From contig JAKIUQ010000010.1 of the NCBI GenBank assembly GCA_021647465.1, positions 1 through 64,000 on the forward strand: a DNA stretch of 64,000 nucleotides, given 5' to 3'. The notes under the pieces are model-generated. The model was given only the letters and a program-made list of their open reading frames with translations, was not told where the DNA came from and made no database searches. Each line of letters begins with the position of its first letter. Positions within the stretch are counted from its first letter, which is position 1. Below, in pieces: positions 9,010-18,890 of the stretch. The stretch comes from Emcibacter sp. (GTDB lineage: Bacteria; Pseudomonadota; Alphaproteobacteria; Sphingomonadales; Emcibacteraceae). Position numbers and translations under genes: made by a program.

Positions 9010-9109
9010 AGCCTTTTTCCAACAAAGTGACATAACATGCATTTTAAGTACTTCATTAGATTCTTAGTAACCCACCTAGTATGCATATATCAAAAAGAGG
9101 AAATGACCG

Positions 9110-10741
9110 ATGAAAATGACTAAGTTTAATCTACCTGCTCTTGGGATAGCACTTGGCCTAATTACGGCCGGATTTAATATGAGTGCAGCAGCCGAACCAA
9201 GCCTTTCAGAAGCAGATTTCGAAAAGGCAAAATCCATGTATTTCCAGCGCTGTGCCGGATGTCATGGCGTATTGCGCGAAGGGGCGACCGGTAAAGGCCT
9301 GTTACCCAAAGATACCAAAAAGCTGGGTCAGGCCAGACTGGAAAAAATTCTCACCTTCGGTACTGAGGGCGGGATGAATAATTTTGATGATATTTTCAGC
9401 AAAGAAGAAATCACCTTATTATCCACCTATATCCAGCTTGAACCACCTGTTCCACCAGAAATGTCATTGGCTCTGATGAAAGAGCGTCATAATGTATTTG
9501 TTGAGCCAAAGGATTATCCAACGAAACCGCTTCATGGCCTGAATTGGAAAAATTTCTTTGTGGTGATTGAACGTGATGCCGGTAAAGTCGCCATCATTGA
9601 TGGGGACACCCATGAAATTGTAACCCATATCGATACCGGCTATGCGGTGCATGTGATCAAAGCCGCTGAGCATCACAAAACTCAAAAACCTGTAAATGGT
9701 GTGCCCGGTCGTTTCTGGTACACACAGGGTCGTGATGGTAAAATGACCAAAATCGACCTGTGGCAGACACCAGACAAGATGCTGGTTGCTGAAACCCAGA
9801 TGGCTTATGATGCCCGTGATGTTGCGGTATCCGGTGACGGAAAATATGTCATTGGCGGCGGTTACTGGCCCCCACATTTTGTTATTCTTGATGCCTTGAC
9901 CATGGAACCCTTGAAAGTGGTTTCCACACGCGGCGTCAATGTGGACGGGGACTATGTCAACGAAGCCCGTGTGGCCGCCATCTATACCACACCCAATGAG
10001 CCAACCTTCCTGGTGGCTGTCAAGGAACTGGGTCAGATGTGGCAGGTGGATTATTCCGATCTGGATAACCTGCGCATTGAAATGATCAATTCCGCCAAAT
10101 TCCTTCACGACGGTTTCTTTGATCCCACAGGCCGCTATTTCCAGATTGCCGCCAATGCTTCCGATAAAATGGTCATTGTTGACACCAAAACCCGCAAGCT
10201 GGAATCCATGATCAATGTAGGCAAAAAACCACATCCCGGTCCCGGTGCAAACTGGAAAGACAAGAAATGTGGTCCTGTAGGCGGAACACCTCATCTGGGT
10301 GTTGGTGTGGTCACTGTCTGGGGTAACGATCCGGCGAAACATAAAAAGAACGCTTGGAAAGTCTGCTATACAGTTGAAACAGATGGCCCTGGTTTGTTTA
10401 TCCGCACCCATCCCAAAAGCAAATATGTCTGGGTGGATCAAACCTTACATCCTGAGCCGGAAATTCAGCAGTCCATACAGGTCATCAGCAAGAAAACCCG
10501 TGAAATCGTTAAAACGATCCGCGTGACAGAAGAAGCCGGCAAGGTCGCTGTTCACATGGAATTCAACAAAGACGGTTCTGAAGTATGGGTTTCTGTCTGG
10601 AACCGTACGGACAGTGGCAACCCGACCGGTGAGATCGTCGTCTATGATGCCAAGACCTTGAAAGAGATCAAACGCATCAAAGGCCTGACCACACCAACCG
10701 GCAAGTTCAATGTCTATAACCGGGCGAACCACGTAACATAA
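9110..10741 (+). CDS. nirS: Cytochrome cd1 nitrite reductase (NirS type)
   Basis: A 543-residue periplasmic protein with a signal peptide cut near AAA-EPS. A cytochrome c domain carries haem motif CAGCH (residues 48-52). A C-terminal eight-bladed d1-haem propeller follows. NirS reduces nitrite to NO. The d1 ligand region GYAVHV (His181) and two candidate distal histidines, FLHDG (His333) and TPHLG (His395), are present, and the C-terminus TPTGKFNVYN is NirS-like. Some stretches (FWYTQGRDG, HDGFFDPTGRYF) recall the paralogues NirF/NirN, so this is a divergent member. NirN cannot be fully excluded. No haem d1 biosynthesis genes are in the window. The start follows a GAGGAAA ribosome binding site. 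Confidence 0.82.
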   Translation: MKMTKFNLPALGIALGLITAGFNMSAAAEPSLSEADFEKAKSMYFQRCAGCHGVLREGATGKGLLPKDTKKLGQARLEKILTFGTEGGMNNFDDIFSKEEITLLSTYIQLEPPVPPEMSLALMKERHNVFVEPKDYPTKPLHGLNWKNFFVVIERDAGKVAIIDGDTHEIVTHIDTGYAVHVIKAAEHHKTQKPVNGVPGRFWYTQGRDGKMTKIDLWQTPDKMLVAETQMAYDARDVAVSGDGKYVIGGGYWPPHFVILDALTMEPLKVVSTRGVNVDGDYVNEARVAAIYTTPNEPTFLVAVKELGQMWQVDYSDLDNLRIEMINSAKFLHDGFFDPTGRYFQIAANASDKMVIVDTKTRKLESMINVGKKPHPGPGANWKDKKCGPVGGTPHLGVGVVTVWGNDPAKHKKNAWKVCYTVETDGPGLFIRTHPKSKYVWVDQTLHPEPEIQQSIQVISKKTREIVKTIRVTEEAGKVAVHMEFNKDGSEVWVSVWNRTDSGNPTGEIVVYDAKTLKEIKRIKGLTTPTGKFNVYNRANHVT

Positions 10742-10751
10742 AATATTGATG

Positions 10752-10793
10752 ATAAGCGGGTATGAAACAAGGTTTTCCTGCCCGCTTATTTTT
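10752..10793 (+). terminator. Rho-independent terminator after nirS
   Basis: ATAAGCGGG (10752-10760) pairs perfectly with CCCGCTTAT (10781-10789), followed by a short T-run. It lies between nirS and the NirT-like gene, so the downstream genes may be read at a lower level or from their own promoter. Confidence 0.75.
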
Positions 10794-10860
10794 CATCAAA
10801 GCCTATTGATTCAATTCTGGTAACGCTGGCCCAGAAACAAACCATTACGCCTGGAGTATC

Positions 10861-12645
10861 GTGACAATGACCAAAGATGCGTTAAATAAAAAGAGTTTTT
10901 TTTCCCGCAAACTGATTCTCGGCACAACCATTTCCGGGGCCATTGCCTTCTTTATCGGCGGCATTATATTCTGGGGCGGTTTTAATACGGCCATGGAAGC
11001 CACCAATACAATGGAATTCTGCATCAGCTGTCACGAGATGAAGGATAACGTTTATGAAGAATATAAACCAACCATTCATTATGCAAACCGCACAGGGGTT
11101 CGCGCAGGATGCCCGGACTGCCATGTTCCCGACCCTTGGGTTCATAAAGTGGTTCGCAAGGTTCAGGCATCGAAGGAGCTTCTTCACAAGGCTCTGGGAA
11201 CCATAGATACACCGGAAAAATTTGCGGCCCATCGCCTGACCATGGCGAAACGTGTCTGGAAAACCATGAAGGAAACAGATTCCCGTGAATGCCGGAACTG
11301 CCATCATTTCGAAACCATGGCCCCGGAATTTCAGCAACCTCGCGCCCGGGTACAGCATTTAAATGCCTTCAAAACCGGCCAGACCTGCATCGACTGTCAC
11401 AAGGGGATCGCCCATAATAATATACGCCATCTTCTCAGTGACGAAGAATTGGAAGAGCTTGAAAAACCAAATCCCAAGTATATCCGGGAAATCCCCGCAA
11501 TGTTTGCCGCTGGTTTGAAAAAACTGGCGCTCAAAGAAATCGAAGATGTCAAAATTGAAAAAGAGAAATTAGCCGCAAAAAAGACAAAAGAGGCCAATAA
11601 AATAGCCGCTGCCGTAGAAGAGGCCCTCTCCCAATACGCCGCAGAAAATAATAATGGCAAGAACAACCCTGACAAGAGCCAAGACGCCATTGGCGTTGAC
11701 TGGTCCAAGGCGTCAAGCCGCCAAATCACCCTGTTTTACCCGGGAGAAACATCCATAGAATGGGTGCTTAATGGCCGCGACCACGGCGGCGCGCGTCCTT
11801 TTGATAAAGGCAATGACAGCTGCGTTACCTGCCATGACAAGGAAACAGCCGAAATGGGCCAGAAAATGGTCACCGGAGAAAAAGCAGAAAGCAAGCCTAT
11901 CCCCGGCAAGCGCGGCAGCATTCCCGTGATGGTTCAAGCGACCCATGACGATGAATATCTTTATTTACGTTTTAGCTGGGAAGACACGCCTCATGTGCCG
12001 TCCCCCTATGTTGACGGCGGCAAGATGGATCCTGAAAATCCAATGAAGCTCGCAATTATGCTCTCCACTGATGATGTGGAATATGCCGATCGTGCCGGCT
12101 GCTGGAGCAGTTGTCACCATGACGCCAATAATATGCCCCATAGCCCCAATGCCGAAACACTTGCTGCCAGCCCCTTTGCCACACGGCTGGATTTCAGCGG
12201 CGGCGTCACTAAATACCTGAAAGAAAGCAGAACCAAAATTGAAGTCCGGGGCCGCAGGGGCAAAATGCGCGGCGGATGGGATAAGCTGAAAGATGAGGAT
12301 GCCCTGAAGGCTGAAATGGACAGTGGAAAATTTATTGATCTCATCCGCTATGATTCCGGCAAGGGTAAAATTGAAGACGGTTATATCTTCGCAGAAAGAA
12401 CCATGTCAGGCGGACAGGGCGCCGAATTCGTGGCAAGTTTAAAAGCAGGCACATGGTCCCTGATTATGAAACGCAAGCTGATCTCTGATAAAAAAGGCGA
12501 TATTTCTCTCGCTCTGAACCAAATCTATAATTTTGGTTTCGCCATACATGATGACTATAGCAATTCCCGCTTTCATCATGTGTCACTGGGCTATAAACTC
12601 GGATTTGACAATGATACCGCAGAGGTGAATGCCACGAAACAATGA
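10861..12645 (+). CDS. NapC/NirT-type tetraheme cytochrome fused to a cytochrome c-552/ethylbenzene dehydrogenase-like haem-binding domain
   Basis: A 594-residue membrane-anchored periplasmic cytochrome. One N-terminal transmembrane helix (about residues 18-40) precedes a NapC/NirT module with four CXXCH motifs (starting at residues 54, 84, 144 and 176). A Lys/Glu-rich linker (about 205-265) leads to a C-terminal domain resembling the haem-binding gamma-subunit-like fold of ethylbenzene dehydrogenase/cytochrome c-552. This domain has a fifth CXXCH at 321 and an unusual CWSSCH (C-X3-CH) at 414. The NirT part normally passes electrons from quinol to periplasmic reductases, so it is the likely donor to NirS. 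The start is GTG at 10861, 4 nt after a GGAG-containing site, or ATG at 10867. The role of the added domain is unknown. Confidence 0.8.
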   Translation: MTMTKDALNKKSFFSRKLILGTTISGAIAFFIGGIIFWGGFNTAMEATNTMEFCISCHEMKDNVYEEYKPTIHYANRTGVRAGCPDCHVPDPWVHKVVRKVQASKELLHKALGTIDTPEKFAAHRLTMAKRVWKTMKETDSRECRNCHHFETMAPEFQQPRARVQHLNAFKTGQTCIDCHKGIAHNNIRHLLSDEELEELEKPNPKYIREIPAMFAAGLKKLALKEIEDVKIEKEKLAAKKTKEANKIAAAVEEALSQYAAENNNGKNNPDKSQDAIGVDWSKASSRQITLFYPGETSIEWVLNGRDHGGARPFDKGNDSCVTCHDKETAEMGQKMVTGEKAESKPIPGKRGSIPVMVQATHDDEYLYLRFSWEDTPHVPSPYVDGGKMDPENPMKLAIMLSTDDVEYADRAGCWSSCHHDANNMPHSPNAETLAASPFATRLDFSGGVTKYLKESRTKIEVRGRRGKMRGGWDKLKDEDALKAEMDSGKFIDLIRYDSGKGKIEDGYIFAERTMSGGQGAEFVASLKAGTWSLIMKRKLISDKKGDISLALNQIYNFGFAIHDDYSNSRFHHVSLGYKLGFDNDTAEVNATKQ

Positions 12646-12661
12646 AGGGAGCAATGATAGT

Positions 12662-13006
12662 ATGAAAATATATATCTTTCTGATTGCCGCTGTTTTTCTT
12701 ACTGGTGGATGTGCTGACATGTCAGCACATCAAAACAAGCGGCATATGGCACAAACCATGCAGGTTGATATCCTAAAGTTTCAATTTATTCCGGCAGAAA
12801 TCACAATCAATAAAGGTGACACCGTGATCTGGATCAATCAGGAAAAACGTCAATATCATAGCGTCTGGTTCCAACAGCCGGGCACGCCTGAGCCGGATTA
12901 TTTCTTTCCCGGCGAATCTTTCAGCCAAAAATTTGATGCGGTTGGAGTCTTTCCTTACCGCTGCGGCCCACATCCTGAAATGCGCGGAACCATCACGGTG
13001 AAATAA
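12662..13006 (+). CDS. Cupredoxin-domain lipoprotein
   Basis: A 114-residue predicted lipoprotein with a lipobox ending at Cys17 (LTGGC) and a single plastocyanin/azurin-like cupredoxin domain. Type 1 copper ligands are visible as the His of QYHSVWF and the Cys, His and Met of YRCGPHPEM. The ATG at 12662, 12 nt after AAGGGA, fits the signal peptide; the open frame extends upstream into the preceding gene but would spoil it. It is probably cotranscribed with the multihaem cytochrome and could be an electron carrier to NirS. That role is inferred from position only. Confidence 0.82.
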   Translation: MKIYIFLIAAVFLTGGCADMSAHQNKRHMAQTMQVDILKFQFIPAEITINKGDTVIWINQEKRQYHSVWFQQPGTPEPDYFFPGESFSQKFDAVGVFPYRCGPHPEMRGTITVK

Positions 13007-13132
13007 CTCGCAGAGATTTAACAGGATTTTGCTGTAAATAATTCATTAATAAATAAATATTTTATTAATATTTCCCGCCTATATTCTTAAATATGATTAA
13101 TATTTAATGAGCATTTTAGGGGAATATAAAAA

Positions 13133-15295
13133 ATGAGCAATACGAATAATCATACCATAACAAATAAACGATTACCCTCTCAGGGTAGCCTGATAAGTAT
13201 CATCAATGATCTAAAAATATCCACCAAAATCATAACGGGTATCGGGATGATTCTGGGGCTCCTCATTGTCACAAGTATCATGAGTTCATTCAGCCTGAAC
13301 ACGACAAAAGAACAATTTTTAAATTACAGATTAATCGCCATTAACACCAATATGATTGCCCGCGTTCAGGCAAATCTGTTAACGACACGTTTGGGAGTGA
13401 AAAATTTCGTTATTTACGGCACTGACGAGTCGATCAACGTGGTACGCGAACGCCTTAAAAAAGTTAAAGAATTTGTCGCAAAAACGATGGCAAATATTAC
13501 CGACCCGGCCGTACAGGATAAAATGATCTCTTTAAATAAAGATATCATCGTCTATGACCAAACCTTTGGACAGGTCGTCGCCCTTCAGAAACAACGTAAT
13601 GACCTAGTATTAAACAATCTGAATATACTTGGCCCACGCATGGAAAAATCCTTAACTAAAATAATGGAAACGGCCTATGTGGCAAAAGATACCGCCGCTG
13701 GTTATTATGCCGGAATTGTCCAAAAACACTTATTGCTCGCACGCCTGTATGTGCAAAAATATTTAATTCAAAATGATGCCGCATCCTATGAGCGGGCAAA
13801 AAGTGAATTTGCCCTCATGGAAAAAGCAACGGACAAAATGCGCGCCAACCTTCAGAATTCAGCGCGCCGGCTACTTGCTGAGGGCGTTGTTTCAGATAGA
13901 AAAAACTACATCACGGCCTTTGACAAACTATATGCGATTATTTCTGAACGTAACTATCTCATTACAGGTACCTTGGACAAAATCGGCCCTGAGGCCGCAC
14001 GAACCATAGAAGAAATTAAACTTTCCTTTAAAGCAGAGCAAGACACACTCGGCCCCCAATTGATGGAAGAAGTTACCAAAGCTGTCACCACAAATATCAT
14101 TTTATCCCTCATTATACTGATCATAGGGGCAGCTATCGGATTGTTCACGGCACGACTGATTGCCCGGCCAATAGTGGCTATTACGAAGGCCATGACAAGA
14201 TTGGCCAAAAATGATCTTAGTGTCGATGTTTCTGGCATTGAAAGAAAAGATGAAATTGGCCGCATGGCCAACGCCGTCGAAATTTTTAAAGTTAATGCCC
14301 TTCAACGCGTGAAACTGGAAAAAGAAACTGAACAAACCCGCCTTGCCCAAGAAGAAGCTAAAATAAGTCAAGCCAATAAGGAAAAGGCCGCCGAATCCCG
14401 TAAAATAGAAGAAGAAAAGCAGCAAGAAAAAGAGGCGAAAGCTCAGCGCCTGGCTGATCGGCTGGAAATGGCCCAAAGATTTGAAGAACGCGTCGGCGGC
14501 GTATTACAAACGGTAACCAATGCGATCAGCCAATTGAATTGCACCTCAAAATCCATGAGCAATTCAGCCAATAATATGAAAGAACAATCCCTGTCGGCAT
14601 CATCGGCCACCACACAAGCCGGCCAGAATGTTCAACTCGTCGCCAGTGCATCCGAAGAAATGACCGTTTCCGTCAAGGAAATTTCAGGCCAGATAAACAA
14701 TGCATCCAAAGCCTCTCATGGAGCTTTGAATTCTGTAACCAACGCAACTGAACGGGTTAATCAGATGGCCGCCAGCTCGGATAAAATCAGCGAAATAATA
14801 TTGTTGATTAATGATATCGCCGAGCAGACAAATTTACTGGCTCTGAATGCAACCATTGAAGCCGCCCGCGCCGGAGAAGCCGGCAAAGGTTTCGCCGTTG
14901 TCGCCTCGGAAGTAAAAAGCCTTGCCAGCCAGACCGCCACCGCGACAGATGAAATCAGAACACAGATTAACGAAATGCAGACAACAACAAGCGACACCGT
15001 TACCGCCGTTCAGGAAATTTCGGTCTCTATTGGAGAATTGGACGAAATATCAGCATCCATTGCCGCTGCCATTGATCAACAGGCCTGCGCCATGCAGGAA
15101 ATCAGCAGCAATTCCCTGGAGGCGACATCCGGCACTGAAGCGGCTAGTGAAAATGTAAGAAACGTCAGTGACATGTCGGAAGAAACCGTTAAATCTGCGT
15201 CCGAAGTGCTTAGTGCCTCAAACGAATTATCCCAGCAAGCCTCGAGCCTGAAAGGTGCCGTTGATGAATTTTTGACAGAAATTCGTACAGGATAA
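13133..15295 (+). CDS. Methyl-accepting chemotaxis protein with HBM-type sensor domain
   Basis: A 720-residue chemoreceptor. Transmembrane helix 1 (about residues 34-54) precedes an all-helical periplasmic region of roughly 260 residues, long enough for a helical bimodular (HBM) or double four-helix sensor. Transmembrane helix 2 (about 321-342) leads into a HAMP domain, a coiled coil rich in Lys/Glu, and a methyl-accepting signalling domain. The hairpin tip is read as ...LLINDIAEQTNLLALNATIE..., the universal CheA/CheW contact region. It would report a small molecule, perhaps an organic acid, to the flagellar motor. No che genes are nearby. The start follows AGGGGAAT. Confidence 0.93.
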   Translation: MSNTNNHTITNKRLPSQGSLISIINDLKISTKIITGIGMILGLLIVTSIMSSFSLNTTKEQFLNYRLIAINTNMIARVQANLLTTRLGVKNFVIYGTDESINVVRERLKKVKEFVAKTMANITDPAVQDKMISLNKDIIVYDQTFGQVVALQKQRNDLVLNNLNILGPRMEKSLTKIMETAYVAKDTAAGYYAGIVQKHLLLARLYVQKYLIQNDAASYERAKSEFALMEKATDKMRANLQNSARRLLAEGVVSDRKNYITAFDKLYAIISERNYLITGTLDKIGPEAARTIEEIKLSFKAEQDTLGPQLMEEVTKAVTTNIILSLIILIIGAAIGLFTARLIARPIVAITKAMTRLAKNDLSVDVSGIERKDEIGRMANAVEIFKVNALQRVKLEKETEQTRLAQEEAKISQANKEKAAESRKIEEEKQQEKEAKAQRLADRLEMAQRFEERVGGVLQTVTNAISQLNCTSKSMSNSANNMKEQSLSASSATTQAGQNVQLVASASEEMTVSVKEISGQINNASKASHGALNSVTNATERVNQMAASSDKISEIILLINDIAEQTNLLALNATIEAARAGEAGKGFAVVASEVKSLASQTATATDEIRTQINEMQTTTSDTVTAVQEISVSIGELDEISASIAAAIDQQACAMQEISSNSLEATSGTEAASENVRNVSDMSEETVKSASEVLSASNELSQQASSLKGAVDEFLTEIRTG

Positions 15296-15322
15296 CATAT
15301 CCATTTTTCAAGACTTAAGGCC

Positions 15323-18300
15323 CTAGGATATTAAGCTCATAACGCGCTTATTAAGCTCAACATAATTGATCTTTCCCGTACTCATAACAGGAATATCATC
15401 CACCTTTATGATGCGTTTCGGTAACATCAAGTCGGAATAGCCATCAGCCTTGATTTTCTTCATTAATAGCTTCCTGTCCGCCGTCTCGCTATCCGTGATC
15501 AGAATGATTTGCTCCCCCTTTCTTTGGTCTGCAACGGACACGGCAGCATGTAAATCATCGGGCCAAAGTGACGCGGTTACAGCTTCTACTGCTGTCAAGG
15601 ACACCATCTCCCCGGCTATCTTGGCGAACCTCTTGGCACGCCCCTTGATGGTGACATAACCCTCATCGTCTATTTCAACAATATCCCCGGTATCATACCA
15701 ACCATCCTTTGGCGGCACCAGTTCGCCCGGATGATCCGCAAGAAGATACCCAAGCATCACATTAGGACCACGCACGACTAACTCTCCGCCCGTTTCAATG
15801 CCGGGTACCGGGGTCAGCTTATAATCAATACCGGGCAATATTTTACCCACAGTTCCTGTCTTATTATGCATTGGCGTGTTAACGGCAATAACCGGCGCTG
15901 TTTCTGTCGCGCCATAGCCTTCGAAAACACGAACGCCGAACTTTTCTGCCCAGGCAAGCTTTGTTTCCGGCTTGAGACGCTCCGCCCCGGCAAAAATATA
16001 CCGCATGCTGTAAAAATCATAGGCATTGGCAAAACGGGCATAACCATTAAGAAATGTGTCTGTTCCAAACATAATTGTGGCATTGGAATCATAGACCAGT
16101 TCCGGCACAATTTTATAATGCAATGGCGAAGGATAGAGGAAAGTTTTAGCCCCAGCCAGCAACGGCAACAACAAGCCCCCCGTCAACCCAAAACAATGAA
16201 AAATAGGCAAGGCATTAAACAAGGTATCAGATGGATTAAAATCTACCCGCGCGGCAATCTGATAACGGTTGGACTGCAGGTTTAAATGGCTGAGCGCCAC
16301 GCCCTTTGGCACGCCTTCTGATCCTGACGTAAACAGAATAACGGCGGTATCATCCGCGCTTCTTTCTTTGACCATTCTATGATAGAAAAAATCTGGAAAA
16401 CGGCTTGCGATCATGCCGTAAATTTTGGAAATAATCCCAATTTCTTCGCGCATGTCTTCCAAATAGATAAATTCCACCTGATCTTCAAGTCCCGTAATAA
16501 TATCCCCAAGATCGGCCAATTCCACGAAACGCCTGCTCGTCAATATCCTGGATATTTCGGCCACATGACAGGCCGACCTGATATTGGCGACACCAGCCGA
16601 AAAATTAATCATGGCCGGAACCCGATTATAAAGCTGCAAGGCAAAGAATGTCACCACACAACCATTCGTATTAGGCAACATAAGGCCAACTGTCTCCCGC
16701 TCCTGCACACATCTGGCCAGATGCCGCCCCAAAATAAAACAGCCCAGAATCAATCTGTTGTAATGCATGGGGTTTCGCTCCACATCCTCCAGAACCATAT
16801 GCTTGCCGCCATGAGTGGCCCGGCAATCGAGCAGAGACTGAAAAATCGTTTTATGGCATTCGCTGGTCTCAAACATCATATCAGACATGATGTTATATAG
16901 TTTTTCTCCCAAAATAATGCGGCCTTCTTTACCTGAGGTATTTTGCGGTAAAGACATGCTGACGGGCTTTAATATGGTAATGGTTATTTTGGGTAGCAGG
17001 CGGATTCTAAGCTTGCCTTTAAGCAATGAGAACATGGAAAATTGCGCCCCGTCAATCTTGATAGGCAGGATCGGCGCGCCGGCTAAATTGGCAATTGTCC
17101 CCGGCCCTTCGTAGACTTTCATCAAGGCCCCCGTGACGGTCAATCGTCCTTCCGGGAAAATCACAAGCCGCCGGCCTTTTTTCACCTCGTCAATCATACT
17201 TTTTGCCGCCATGGGATTGGCAGGATCAAGGGACATTAAATTGAGAAAGGCATAAGCGGGCTTTACCCACCATTTATTGGCCGTATGGCTATTGATTGCA
17301 AAGCTCATTTTATCCGGCAGAAACGCCCCAAGCAAGGCGCCGTCCAAAAGCGATGTATGGTTCGCAACAATGACCAGCTTTTTGCCGGCATTTTCATAAT
17401 TTTCAAAACCGCGCACCTCCACCCTGTATAAAATCCGAAAGAGCGTACGGGTGATAGAACGCATCAATTCCTCTGGCAACATTTTGCAGATATACAGGGC
17501 GACAAAAGCATTCATAATGGCGACAGTCAGGAAAACTTCCGGTATGCTGAAACCACTGCTGATCAGCAATGCGCTGCCAACGGCAGATACGGTCATAAAC
17601 AGGGAATTGAAAATATTAATGCTGGCAATCATGCGGGAGCGTTTAGCCACGGGGCTTCTGTCCTGAACAATGGCATATAACGGTACGATATAAATGCCGC
17701 CAAAAACCGCAATCATCACCAAATCAATCATGATACGTATATTGGCCAGATGGGACATAAATTCTCCCGCGCCCATCAAGGCCTCAGCGCTGCCGCCCAC
17801 AGCATTCTGACTGGCAAAATATAAATCTATGCTGAAGACAGTCATGAAAATCGCGGCTAGCGGCACGTAAAGCGCGTGAATTTTCCCTTTTAATAACCGT
17901 TCACAAAAATATGACCCCAGCCCGATCCCCACAGAAAATGCACAGTTGAAAAGTGTGCCTACCCCCTCATCCGCACCAATCACTTCCCGGCTATAGGTGG
18001 GAAATTGCGCCAGAAAAGATATGCCAAAAAACCAGAACCAGGAAATTCCCATAATCGACATAAAAATACGCCAGTCTTTACGCGAATCGTCAATGATATG
18101 CATGGTTTCCTGAACAATATTGAAATTAACTTTAAGGCTGCGATCCGCCGGAATTGTTTTAGGAATGGAAAAACTGCTGACAAAACCAATAACCGCAATC
18201 GTAATAACCGTTGCCGATATAATTAAAACACCACTTTCCGTCAGAATGAGAATACCCCCAACGACCAACCCCAGAATAATCGACAAGAACGTGCCCATCT

Positions 18301-18754
18301 CAATCAGGGCATTCCCGCCAATCAACTCTTTTTTCTTCAGATGTTCAGGCAAAATGCTATATTTTAGTGGCCCAAAGAATGCGGATTGAACGCCCATAAG
18401 AAAAAGCGTCACCATTAATATCGTGACATCCTGCCGATAAAAACCATATGAGGCCAGGATCATCAACAGAACTTCGAAGAATTTAATGATCCGGATCAGC
18501 CCTGATTTTTCAAGCTTGTCAGACAATTGCCCCGCAAGGGATGAGAATAAAAAGAAGGGCGCAATAAACACGCCGCCGGCCAGCGGAACAATGACCGCCG
18601 CATTATCCCAGCCTTGATCTATGGCAATCTTATAGGTAATCAAAAATACCAAAGCATTCTTGAATACATTATCATTAAACGCCCCCATAAATTGCGTTAT
18701 AAATAATGGCGCAAATCGTTTGGTACGAAGCAGGTGGAACATATTACCAGACAC
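15323..18754 (-). CDS. aas: Fused lysophospholipid transporter / 1-acyl-glycerophosphate acyltransferase / acyl-ACP synthetase
   Basis: A 1143-residue three-domain protein. An LplT-like major-facilitator transporter (about residues 1-420) is followed by a PlsC acyltransferase with NHTSLLDG and FPEGRLT motifs (about 430-630), then an AMP-forming acyl-ligase (about 650-1143). The ligase carries ILFTSGSEGVPKG, GYGATET and GWYDTGDIVEID. Together they import lysophosphatidylethanolamine and re-acylate it, as LplT and Aas do in enteric bacteria. The whole set in one chain is a known arrangement in Proteobacteria. It stands alone between the chemoreceptor and guaD. Confidence 0.92.
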   Translation of the reverse strand: MSGNMFHLLRTKRFAPLFITQFMGAFNDNVFKNALVFLITYKIAIDQGWDNAAVIVPLAGGVFIAPFFLFSSLAGQLSDKLEKSGLIRIIKFFEVLLMILASYGFYRQDVTILMVTLFLMGVQSAFFGPLKYSILPEHLKKKELIGGNALIEMGTFLSIILGLVVGGILILTESGVLIISATVITIAVIGFVSSFSIPKTIPADRSLKVNFNIVQETMHIIDDSRKDWRIFMSIMGISWFWFFGISFLAQFPTYSREVIGADEGVGTLFNCAFSVGIGLGSYFCERLLKGKIHALYVPLAAIFMTVFSIDLYFASQNAVGGSAEALMGAGEFMSHLANIRIMIDLVMIAVFGGIYIVPLYAIVQDRSPVAKRSRMIASINIFNSLFMTVSAVGSALLISSGFSIPEVFLTVAIMNAFVALYICKMLPEELMRSITRTLFRILYRVEVRGFENYENAGKKLVIVANHTSLLDGALLGAFLPDKMSFAINSHTANKWWVKPAYAFLNLMSLDPANPMAAKSMIDEVKKGRRLVIFPEGRLTVTGALMKVYEGPGTIANLAGAPILPIKIDGAQFSMFSLLKGKLRIRLLPKITITILKPVSMSLPQNTSGKEGRIILGEKLYNIMSDMMFETSECHKTIFQSLLDCRATHGGKHMVLEDVERNPMHYNRLILGCFILGRHLARCVQERETVGLMLPNTNGCVVTFFALQLYNRVPAMINFSAGVANIRSACHVAEISRILTSRRFVELADLGDIITGLEDQVEFIYLEDMREEIGIISKIYGMIASRFPDFFYHRMVKERSADDTAVILFTSGSEGVPKGVALSHLNLQSNRYQIAARVDFNPSDTLFNALPIFHCFGLTGGLLLPLLAGAKTFLYPSPLHYKIVPELVYDSNATIMFGTDTFLNGYARFANAYDFYSMRYIFAGAERLKPETKLAWAEKFGVRVFEGYGATETAPVIAVNTPMHNKTGTVGKILPGIDYKLTPVPGIETGGELVVRGPNVMLGYLLADHPGELVPPKDGWYDTGDIVEIDDEGYVTIKGRAKRFAKIAGEMVSLTAVEAVTASLWPDDLHAAVSVADQRKGEQIILITDSETADRKLLMKKIKADGYSDLMLPKRIIKVDDIPVMSTGKINYVELNKRVMSLIS

Positions 18755-18890
18755 AACTAAATCCCTGTTATTATTTTTCTTATAACATTAGTTTAGGGAG
18801 ATTTTATAGGATAAGACAAGTATAATCATTCTTTTAGGTCATGATTTTTTGAAAATTTATTACAAATTCTACATTGTGCATAGAAATTTC

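Noticed and set aside
9464..10441. 325-codon minus-strand frame opposite nirS
   Set aside because: It is a mirror frame of the conserved NirS; composition (Phe, His, Gly rich) and lack of motifs show a shadow.
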